Source: Glycomyces sp. TRM65418 (GTDB lineage Bacteria > Actinomycetota > Actinomycetes > Mycobacteriales > Micromonosporaceae). Taken from it: a stretch of 64,000 nucleotides of DNA. The notes below the pieces were generated by a model. That model was not told the DNA's origin, made no database searches, and was given only the letters and a program-made list of their open reading frames with translations. The translations under genes were made by a program, and so were the position numbers. The stretch is taken from positions 186,001 through 250,000 of the forward strand of contig NZ_JAJFAX010000004.1 of assembly GCF_019710475.1 (NCBI RefSeq), read 5' to 3'. Of this stretch, positions 49,540 through 56,741 are shown in pieces; the first letter of the stretch is position 1; each line of letters starts with the position of its first letter.

Positions 49540-49545
49540 TATCCT
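49540..49545 (+). promoter_or_regulatory. -10 element for the leader ORF and cyclase gene
   Basis: TATCCT, then TGCCAGC (7 nt), then GTG 49553 of a 25-codon leader ORF. Confidence 0.55.
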
Positions 49546-49552
49546 TGCCAGC

Positions 49553-49630
49553 GTGAATCGCACGATCCTCCCCCTTCCCACAAGGAGTGGGGAACAACAC
49601 ACCCCGGTCTCGGCGTTGGTGCTGCTGTGA
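49553..49630 (+). CDS. 25-residue leader ORF coupled to the cyclase/AAA gene
   Basis: GTG 49553 opens a frame of 25 codons ending in TGA at 49628-49630. That stop overlaps the GTG of the following 1133-residue gene as GTGA. It begins at the leaderless position behind TATCCT. The AAGGAGTGGGG inside it (49593-49603) is too far from GTG 49627 to serve it, so the large gene probably depends on reinitiation after this peptide. Peptide: basic start, LPLPTRSGE, then a hydrophobic end. Confidence 0.5.
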   Translation: MNRTILPLPTRSGEQHTPVSALVLL

Positions 49631-52600
49631 CCTGCCCATTCTGCTCCGTGCCCACTGTGCCGGGCGCGCGCTACTGCCACAACTGCGGTGCGCCGCTGTC
49701 CCCCGAGGCGACCGCTCCCCAGACCGAGCGCCGCTACGTCACGGTGCTCTTCGGCGACCTCTCCGACTTCACCACCTGGTCCGAAAGCCTCGACCCCGAG
49801 CGCGTCTCGTCCGTCACCGACCGGCTCCTCGCCGAGTGCGTCTCCGCCGTCAACGAGTTCGGCGGGCACGTCGACAAGCTCACCGGCGACGGGCTCATGG
49901 CCGTCTTCGGCGCACCCCTCTCCCACGAAGACGACGCCGAGCGGGCCGTCCGCGCCGCTCAAGCCATGCAGAAGCGGGTCCGCCGGCTCCTCAAGGCCGA
50001 ATCCGGCGGCGGCCTCCCCATCGGCCTGCGCATCGGGCTCTACTCCGGCCTCGTCGTCGCCGGCATGCAGGCCAACCTCGAATACACCGTCATCGGCGAC
50101 ACCGTCAACACCGCCGCCCGCGTCTGCGCGGTCGCCTCCGTCGGCACCGTCTGGGCCGGCGCGGAGACCATGCGCGCCACCAAGCACACCGCCGCCTGGC
50201 GCCGCCTCACGCCCGTGCGCCTCAAAGGCAAGCGCGAACCGGTCGACGTGTTCCAGCTCCTCGGCCTCGAAGACGAGCCCGGCACCCGCGCCAGCCTCGG
50301 CGACACCGCCTCCTTCATCGGACGCGACGCCGAGATCGGCCGCGTCACCGGCCGCCTCGAAGCCGTCATCGACCGCGGCGAGCCGCTCGTGCTCATCCAC
50401 ACCGCCGAAGCCGGCATGGGCAAGACCCGCTTCGCGCGCGAAGTGCGCACCATCGCCACCGAGCGCGGCGCCCGCGTCCTCACCGTCCGCGTCGCCCCCT
50501 ACGGCGAGGGCCGCCGGTTCGGGCCGCTCGCCGACCTCGTGCGCAAGGCCGCCGGGCTCCGGTTCGACGACGACCGCGCCACCGCCGAGGCCAAACTCCG
50601 GCGCATCGCCGACGGCCACGCCGACCACGGCGAGTGCCGCCTCAACATCGCCCTGCTGCTCGGCCTCCTCGGCCACGGGCGGCCCGGCGCGACCGACCGC
50701 CCCGGCGGCTTCACCGGCCAGCAGTCCGACGCCTACACCATCCCCGAGGCCGTCGCCGAGCTCATCACGCACATGGCCACCCAAGGGCCGCTCGTCCTCA
50801 ACATCGACGACCTGCACACCGCCTCCGCCGACGGCATCGACGCCCTCGGCGTCGCCCTCGCGAAGATCCACGGGCCCGTCCTCGTCCTCCTCTACGGCCG
50901 CCCCGAACTCACCCGCTCCTCCGGCGTGCTCACCCGGATCTCCGAAGCCGAGGTCCACCCGCTGCCGCCGCTCACCGGCGCCGACGCGGCCCGGCTCCTC
51001 CGCGAGTTCCTCGGCGGCGGCCGCCTCCCCAAGCCCGACGAGGACCGCCTCCTCGGCTTCGCCCAGGGCAACCCCTACTACCTCGCCGAACTCGTCACCC
51101 TCCTCACCGAGCAGGGCCTGCTCACCGGCGACGGCGACCAGTGGCGCCTCGCCGCCGGGTCCCTCACCGGCCGGGTGCTGTCCCGCGACCTCGCGCAGGT
51201 CCTCGGCGCCCGCATCGACGCCCTCACCCCCTCGGCGCGGGCGCTCCTGCGCGCCGCCTCGATCTTCGGCGACGCCGTGCCCCCCGAAGCCGCGCAGCTC
51301 CTCGAGAAAGAGGTCCCCGGCGAGTTCGACCGCGCCCTCCAGGAACTCCTCGACCGCCGCATGCTCCGCCGCCGCTCCTACGGCGGCTACCGCTTCGTCA
51401 CCCCGCTCCTGCGCCAGGCCGCCTACGCGCCCATCGGGAAAGCCGACGCCGCCCACGCGCACGCCGAGATCGCCCGCTGGGCCGCCGACACCGAGCTCGA
51501 AGGCCAGAGCGCCGACGACCTCGTCGTCTTCCACGCCGAGCAGGCCGTCACCCTCGCCAAGGAAGTCGAGATCGAAGCGATCGACGAGGTCTGGAACGTC
51601 CTCCCGCTCGCCGTCGAAGCCGTCCGCAAGCAGGCCGCCCGCGCCATGGACGCCTCCGAGCCCGAACGCGCCGTCGCCCTCCTCAACGGCGTCGAGCGCC
51701 TCGCGCCGCTCTCCTCCGACGACCGCCTCCTGCGCGGCCGCGCCCTCACCCGCCTCGGCCGCACCGAGGAGGCCGAGGCCGAGATCGAAGGCCTCGCCAT
51801 CGACATCGGCCTCATCGTCCCCGCCGACGAGAACGAGCACGCCGACCACGAGGAGCACCCCTCCGGGCGGCTCTTCGGCGACGACTTCCCCGAGGACGAA
51901 GCCGAACTCGTGGCGCAGCTCCTGCTGCTGCGCGGCCGCCTCCACCGCTACAAGGGCGAACTCCAGGACGCCCGCACCGCCTGGACCGCCGCGCTGGCGC
52001 TCTCGCGCCGCGAGGGCCTCGCCGGCCCCCGCTGCGACGCGCAGTGCCGCATCGGCCTGCTCGACTTCCTCGCCGGGCACCTCTCCGAAGCCGAGGCCCG
52101 CTTCCTCGACGCCTACGACACCGCGTTCGGCGTCGGCGACGACAAGCGCCTCGCCTGGGCCCTCCAGCACCGCGCGTGGGTCCTCGTGGCCCGCGGCGAC
52201 TTCGACGGCGCCGACGACGTCCTCCGCGAGGCCGCGAAGGCGTTCGCGCGCCAGATGGACCTCGTCGGCCGCGCCTGGGTCCGCGGCGTCTCCGCGTTCG
52301 CGCTCCTCATGGCCGGCCGCTTCACCGAGGCGAAGCGCCTGTCCGACGTGTTCATGCCGATCGGGGAGCGCTCGGGCGACGTGTTCGCCGTCGGGCTGCT
52401 GCGCGCCATCGGCGCCGCGGCCCAGGTCGGCCTGGGCATCCCGGCCGGGGCCGACGCCGCCGCCCGCAAGTCCTTCCGCGACTTCGAGCGCATCGACGAC
52501 GACTGGGGCCGCGGCTTCGCCAAGTACGTGCGGGCCCTCGCGGCCCGCTCGATCGGCGCGCTCGACCACGCCCTCGACCTCGCCGCGGGCGCGGAGGCAT

Positions 52601-53028
52601 ACGGCGCGAAGACCGGCCACCCGCTCCTGATCAGCTTGGCGCACAACCTTAGAGGCCGCTGCGCCCTCGAAGCGGGGGACTGGGCCGCGGCCGAGGCCGC
52701 CGCCGAGGAGGCGCTCGCGCTCGTCACCGACGACGTGCTCGAACCGGGCCGCGCGGCCAACACCGCGCTCCTGGCCGACGTGCGCGCCGCCAAGGGCGAC
52801 CGCGCCGAGGCCCTGCGGATGCTCGGGGCGATCGCGGCGCACTTCGACGAGCCGTCGCTGGGCCGCCCGCGCCGCGCCATCGTCGCCCGCTACGCCCAGC
52901 TCCTCGACGAGGACGGCCAGGTCGAGGAGGCCCGCAAGTGGGCCCTGACCGCGCTGAAGTCCTTCGGCGAGGACCCCGAGGCGACCGCATGGGCCGAGGG
53001 GTACCTGGAACGCGCCAGCGTCTCGTGA
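49627..53028 (+). CDS. Class III nucleotide cyclase / AAA ATPase / TPR regulator
   Basis: A 1133-residue signalling protein. An N-terminal zinc ribbon has Cys3, 6, 17 and 20; a class III adenylate/guanylate cyclase domain spans about 35-200 with metal Asp in LFGDLSDFT and HVDKLTGDGL and the transition-state pair in GDTVNTAARV; an AAA/STAND ATPase module spans about 230-560 (Walker A AEAGMGKTRF at about 259, Walker B VLNIDDLHT); a long helical TPR-like half runs from about 640 to the end. Similar cyclase-ATPase fusions occur in mycobacteria, often with a LuxR domain, which is lacking here. Ligand and output unknown. Confidence 0.9.
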   Translation: MTCPFCSVPTVPGARYCHNCGAPLSPEATAPQTERRYVTVLFGDLSDFTTWSESLDPERVSSVTDRLLAECVSAVNEFGGHVDKLTGDGLMAVFGAPLSHEDDAERAVRAAQAMQKRVRRLLKAESGGGLPIGLRIGLYSGLVVAGMQANLEYTVIGDTVNTAARVCAVASVGTVWAGAETMRATKHTAAWRRLTPVRLKGKREPVDVFQLLGLEDEPGTRASLGDTASFIGRDAEIGRVTGRLEAVIDRGEPLVLIHTAEAGMGKTRFAREVRTIATERGARVLTVRVAPYGEGRRFGPLADLVRKAAGLRFDDDRATAEAKLRRIADGHADHGECRLNIALLLGLLGHGRPGATDRPGGFTGQQSDAYTIPEAVAELITHMATQGPLVLNIDDLHTASADGIDALGVALAKIHGPVLVLLYGRPELTRSSGVLTRISEAEVHPLPPLTGADAARLLREFLGGGRLPKPDEDRLLGFAQGNPYYLAELVTLLTEQGLLTGDGDQWRLAAGSLTGRVLSRDLAQVLGARIDALTPSARALLRAASIFGDAVPPEAAQLLEKEVPGEFDRALQELLDRRMLRRRSYGGYRFVTPLLRQAAYAPIGKADAAHAHAEIARWAADTELEGQSADDLVVFHAEQAVTLAKEVEIEAIDEVWNVLPLAVEAVRKQAARAMDASEPERAVALLNGVERLAPLSSDDRLLRGRALTRLGRTEEAEAEIEGLAIDIGLIVPADENEHADHEEHPSGRLFGDDFPEDEAELVAQLLLLRGRLHRYKGELQDARTAWTAALALSRREGLAGPRCDAQCRIGLLDFLAGHLSEAEARFLDAYDTAFGVGDDKRLAWALQHRAWVLVARGDFDGADDVLREAAKAFARQMDLVGRAWVRGVSAFALLMAGRFTEAKRLSDVFMPIGERSGDVFAVGLLRAIGAAAQVGLGIPAGADAAARKSFRDFERIDDDWGRGFAKYVRALAARSIGALDHALDLAAGAEAYGAKTGHPLLISLAHNLRGRCALEAGDWAAAEAAAEEALALVTDDVLEPGRAANTALLADVRAAKGDRAEALRMLGAIAAHFDEPSLGRPRRAIVARYAQLLDEDGQVEEARKWALTALKSFGEDPEATAWAEGYLERASVS

Positions 53029-53460
53029 CGACCGGATCCGTCGAAGGCGGGCGCCGCGGAATCCCGGGAGGACGCACCGCTTGTGCGCCGACCGCCTCGG
53101 CGCTTCCTGGGATGCTGGTTCTCATGGGTCAGACGCAGCGGGTGGACGGGCGGCCCTTTCGGACCGCGGCCTTGCGGCACGGGGCCCGTTCCAGTCGGGC
53201 CGCCCGTCCTCCCGCGCGCCGCACGGGGGATGCATTCACTATGCGTCACGCGCCTCTGCCCCTGGGGAAGCGACATATCAACCGTTCGGCCAGTTATCGC
53301 TGGCTCTTCGTCCAGGGGTATACAGAATCGTGGGCGCGTTGCCGTAACGTTATGCGTGAAAGGTCCCATGACTCGGATCCCCCAGGCCCGGGCATCGCGA
53401 CCGAGGCTCGGTACGCCCCCTCGCATCGACCCGCGCACCGACCTGCACCGAACACGGCAC
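53029..53460. other. Intergenic region upstream of the kinase gene
   Basis: About 430 bp with no supported gene. An 11-bp inverted repeat (ACGGGCGGCCC 53146-53156 with GGGCCGCCCGT 53197-53207) has a 40-nt loop rich in further G/C pairings and may end the cyclase transcript. An AT-richer stretch near 53270-53360 contains GTATAC and AACGTTA and could hold a promoter. Confidence 0.45.
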
Positions 53461-53466
53461 TACGCT
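53461..53466 (+). promoter_or_regulatory. Candidate -10 element of the kinase gene
   Basis: TACGCT (with AAAT following) just before the tandem repeats; it would give a leader of about 105 nt made almost wholly of the 33-bp repeats. Confidence 0.4.
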
Positions 53467-53480
53467 AAATCACGGCTCGC

Positions 53481-53579
53481 GAAGCGTCGCCGAGCGGGCT
53501 GCATCTCGGCCCGAAGGCGTCGCCGAGAAGGCTCATCCCCGGCGCGCGAGCGCCGCCGAGAACGGAGGCTGTATCCAGT
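53481..53579 (+). repeat. Three 33-bp tandem repeats filling the kinase leader
   Basis: The core GCGTCGCCGAG occurs at 53484, 53517 and (as GCGCCGCCGAG) 53550, exactly 33 bp apart. Each core is followed by a GGCT-x(2-3)-ATC segment. The third unit contains the GGAGG ribosome site and ends at the GTG start. Confidence 0.85.
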
Positions 53580-55482
53580 GGACACCATCTCGTCCTACGG
53601 TGCTCCAACCGCTCCACACCTCTCCCCGAACGCCCCCCTCTCGCCGCCCGGCCCGCGCGCCGAGGCCGACCCGGAGGCGCTCCTCAAAGGGATCGAGCGC
53701 CTGACCGCGTTCCACGAGATCGACCGCGGGGCCTTCTCCACCGTCTACAGCGCCACCCGCACCGACGACGGCGCCGAAGTCGCCGTCAAGATCGAGGCCC
53801 GGCCGCTCACCGACGACGCCTCCCGCGAGCGCTTCCGCCACGAGGTCCAGACCGCCGGCCGCCTCTCCGACCACCCGTGCGTGGTCAAGATGCTCTCCGC
53901 GGGCCTCACCCACCAGGCCAACCCGTACGTGGTCATGGAACGCTGCCGCGGGTCCGTGGCCGACCTGCTCGACCGCCACACGACGATCCCGCCGCACCGG
54001 ACCATCGAGATCGGCATCCGCATCGCCGACGCCCTCGCGGCCGCGCACGAGGCCGGGATCGTCCACCGCGACGTCAAGCCCGCGAACCTCCTCGTCGACC
54101 ACCACGGCCACGCGGTCCTCGCCGACTTCGGCCTCTCCAGCCTCATCGCCGCCCCCCGCCCCGGGGAACCGGTCTCGATGATGGCCACGCCCGCGTACGC
54201 GCCGATGGAGGTCTTCCAGATGCGCGAGGTCGGCCCCAGCGCCGACGTCTACTCGCTCGCGGCCACGCTCTACACGATGCTGAGCGGGACGCCGCCGCGG
54301 TTCCCCGCCGACGGGGTGCTCGACATCAACGACGTCGCGGCCCTGTTCGACCAGCCGATCCCGGCGATCCCCGGTATATCGCCGCTCCTGTTGGAGATGC
54401 TGCGCACGGCGCTCATCAACAACCCCGGCGGGCGCCCGACCGCGGTCGAGTTCCGCGAGTTCCTCGCGAGCATCCCGGAGGCGTCGACCGGTTTCCTCCC
54501 GCGCGTCACCGACGACCCGCCGGTCTCGCCCGCGCCGCAGGGCGTCGGCGTCTACGGCGCCTACTCCTCGCCGCCGCGCGAGGAGATGCGGGCGGCCGCC
54601 CCGCCGTCCGAGGCCCAGCCCGGTTACGCCGAGCTCGACCCGAGCGCGTTCCCCGACACGCCGTCCACGGTCCGCCTCGGCGAGCGGCCGTCGACGCTCC
54701 GCCTGGCCCCGGGCAAGCGCCGCGGCCGCACTCCCGAACGGCAGGCGGCGTACGCGTCCGCGGTCGCCCCCGAAGCGACCGCGCGCATCGCCACCGCGCC
54801 GGTCAGTCCTCCGGTGAGCCCGTCCGTGACTCCCGTGGCCCCCGAGCCCGGTCTCGGCGACGACGCCGACAAGTGGAAGTCCTTCGCCGCCGGCTCCCGC
54901 GACCACGACTCGCGCCTGCCGGTTCCCGTGGCGCGCAACGAGACCGGTCTGACCCGCCGCGAACGCCGCCTCAAAGAGGGCGACACCGGCTCCGGCATCG
55001 GCGCCCTCATCGGCATGGGCGCGGCCGGCCTGGTCGTCCTGGGCCTGCTCATCACCGGCGGCATCTGGCTCTTCGGCGGCGGCGGCGAGAGCAAGGACCT
55101 CGCCGAGCAGTCCATCGCCGACGAGTATGTGAACCCGTGCGCGCTCGACGCCGAAGGCTACGGCTGCGTCACCGAACCGACCTGCTACGACGCCGCGTTC
55201 GCCGCGGCCAGTTGCGACGGCGCCCACCTGTGGGAGGCCTACGCGACCGGCCGGCTCCCCGAAGGCGTCACCGACGCCGCGGGGGCCCGCGCCGACGCGA
55301 CGGTCGCGGAGGCGTGCGTCGAGGGCCAGCGCGACGGCGGCCCGCTCTCACTGCTCGTGGGCGCCGACGCGATCGACTGGGTCACCGACGTCCATCTGCC
55401 CGGCGACGGCTCGTTCCAATGCGTCGCGCAGCTCTCCAACGGCACTGAGGCTTCGGGCGCGGTCTTCGCCCGGGCCGGATAG
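53578..55482 (+). CDS. Transmembrane Ser/Thr protein kinase
   Basis: A 634-residue Hanks-type kinase. Kinase domain about 40-305: degenerate Gly loop EIDRGAFSTVY (about 47), VAVKIE Lys (about 69), catalytic HRDVKPANLL (about 162) and DFGLSS (about 182); the APE motif reads YAPMEVF. A Pro/Ala-rich juxtamembrane linker leads to one TM helix (about 478-500, GMGAAGLVVLGLLITGGIWLF) and an external domain of about 130 residues with six Cys (NPCALD, YGCVTEPTC, ASCDG, EACVEG, FQCVAQ), probably disulphide-bonded. GTG 53578 has GGAGG nine bases upstream. Ligand and substrates unknown. Confidence 0.9.
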   Translation: MDTISSYGAPTAPHLSPNAPLSPPGPRAEADPEALLKGIERLTAFHEIDRGAFSTVYSATRTDDGAEVAVKIEARPLTDDASRERFRHEVQTAGRLSDHPCVVKMLSAGLTHQANPYVVMERCRGSVADLLDRHTTIPPHRTIEIGIRIADALAAAHEAGIVHRDVKPANLLVDHHGHAVLADFGLSSLIAAPRPGEPVSMMATPAYAPMEVFQMREVGPSADVYSLAATLYTMLSGTPPRFPADGVLDINDVAALFDQPIPAIPGISPLLLEMLRTALINNPGGRPTAVEFREFLASIPEASTGFLPRVTDDPPVSPAPQGVGVYGAYSSPPREEMRAAAPPSEAQPGYAELDPSAFPDTPSTVRLGERPSTLRLAPGKRRGRTPERQAAYASAVAPEATARIATAPVSPPVSPSVTPVAPEPGLGDDADKWKSFAAGSRDHDSRLPVPVARNETGLTRRERRLKEGDTGSGIGALIGMGAAGLVVLGLLITGGIWLFGGGGESKDLAEQSIADEYVNPCALDAEGYGCVTEPTCYDAAFAAASCDGAHLWEAYATGRLPEGVTDAAGARADATVAEACVEGQRDGGPLSLLVGADAIDWVTDVHLPGDGSFQCVAQLSNGTEASGAVFARAG

Positions 55483-55546
55483 CGGCCCGGAGGCGACGGG
55501 TCGCGAAGCGACGCGCAAGGCCCTCCGCGTGCGCGGAACGAACGGA

Positions 55547-55578
55547 AAAAGCCCGGCACCTCTCGGTGCCGGGCTTTT
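55547..55578. terminator. Bidirectional terminator between the kinase gene and nrdB
   Basis: A 14-bp stem AAAAGCCCGGCACC / GGTGCCGGGCTTTT with loop TCTC; A-run on the left and T-run on the right suit both convergent genes. Confidence 0.93.
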
Positions 55579-55636
55579 CACCGCGGCAGGGACTGGGTTC
55601 GCTCACGGCTCGTCGCCGTGCTCCCGCGGCTTCGGA

Positions 55637-56632
55637 TCAGAACTCCTCGTCGAGGTCGACCTTGCCTTCCACGGCCACTTGGTAGGCGGTCGGCCGACGT
55701 TCGAAGAAGTTCGTCAGCTCTTGGACGTCCTGGAGCGCCATGAACGGGAACGGGTTCTCCGAGCCCCACTTCTTGGGCATGCCGAGGCGCACGAGGCGCT
55801 GGTCGGCGGCGTACTCCAGGTACGACTTCATGTCCTTGACGGTCATGCCGGGCATGCCCTCGCCGATGAGGTCCTCGGCGAACTGGAGCTCGGCCTCGAC
55901 GGCCTCCTCCAGCATGTCGGTGACCTGCTGGCGCATCCGCTCGTCGAACAGCTCGGGCTCCTCCTGGCGCACGACGTCGACCACGCTGAACGCGAAGTTC
56001 ATGTGGCAGGACTCGTCGCGGAAGACCCAGTTGGTGCCGGTGGCGAGCCCGTCGAGCAGGCCGCGGCTGCGCAGCCAGTACACGTACGCGAAGGCGCCGT
56101 AGAAGAACAGCCCCTCGATGCACGCGGCGAAGCAGATGAGGTTGAGCAGGAACGTGCGCCGGTCCTCGGCGGTCTTGAGCTCCTGCAGCTCGAAGACCGA
56201 GTCGATCCATTTGAAGCAGAAGTCGGCCTTGCGCTTGATCGACGGGATGTTGTTGACCGCGTCGAACGCCTTGGTGCGCTCCTCCGGGTCGGGCAGGTAC
56301 GTGTCGAGCAGCGTCAGGTAGAACTGGACGTGCACGGCCTCCTCGAAGAGCTGGCGCGAGAGGTACAGGCGCCCTTCGGGGGAGTTGACGTGCTGGTACA
56401 GGTTGAGCACCAGGTTGTTCGCGACGATGGTGTCGCCGGTGGCGAAGAAGGCCACGAGGCGGTGGATGAGGTGCTGCTCCTGCGGCGTGAACGCGGCCAG
56501 GTCGGTCAGATCGGAGGCGAGGTCGACCTCCTCGACGGTCCAGGTGTTCTTGATGGCGGCCCGGTACTGGTCGTAGAAGTCCGGGTACTTCATCGGTCGC
56601 AGTGTCAGGTCCATGCCCGGGTCGAGCAGCAT
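55637..56632 (-). CDS. nrdB: Ribonucleoside-diphosphate reductase subunit beta, class Ia
   Basis: The 331-residue radical-generating subunit. Metal ligands fit class I: Asp in FFATGDTIVANN, Glu/His in FEEAVHVQFY, Glu in AACIEGLFFY, and Glu/His in RDESCHMNF. Tyr in EEAVHVQFY has the spacing of the E. coli Tyr122 radical (E-x2-H-x3-Y), so a tyrosyl radical is expected. The C-terminal tail (VEGKVDLDEEF) is the peptide that docks on NrdA. Lies 109 bp downstream of nrdA. Confidence 0.95.
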   Translation of the reverse strand: MLLDPGMDLTLRPMKYPDFYDQYRAAIKNTWTVEEVDLASDLTDLAAFTPQEQHLIHRLVAFFATGDTIVANNLVLNLYQHVNSPEGRLYLSRQLFEEAVHVQFYLTLLDTYLPDPEERTKAFDAVNNIPSIKRKADFCFKWIDSVFELQELKTAEDRRTFLLNLICFAACIEGLFFYGAFAYVYWLRSRGLLDGLATGTNWVFRDESCHMNFAFSVVDVVRQEEPELFDERMRQQVTDMLEEAVEAELQFAEDLIGEGMPGMTVKDMKSYLEYAADQRLVRLGMPKKWGSENPFPFMALQDVQELTNFFERRPTAYQVAVEGKVDLDEEF

Positions 56633-56705
56633 TGGCGGGTCCTCTCTCGTCGTTGGCTCGGGGTGCGGGGCGGGTGCACGGCTCGCAGGCGTCGCCGTGG
56701 AGGGG

Positions 56706-56735
56706 CGCGGGCGGGGCCCGGGGGCCCCGCCCGCG
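56706..56735 (-). terminator. Intercistronic hairpin between nrdA and nrdB
   Basis: A perfect 14-bp stem (56706-56719 / 56722-56735), all G and C, seven bases beyond the nrdA stop and 74 bp before nrdB. It could attenuate or protect part of the transcript and set the NrdA:NrdB ratio. Confidence 0.6.
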
Positions 56736-56741
56736 AGGGTC

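Noticed and set aside
53083-53577. N-terminal extension of the kinase frame up to 53083.
   Set aside because: The extra 165 residues are Arg/Pro/Cys-rich and include the translated 33-bp repeats; GTG 53578 has a good ribosome site and gives a normal kinase N-terminus.
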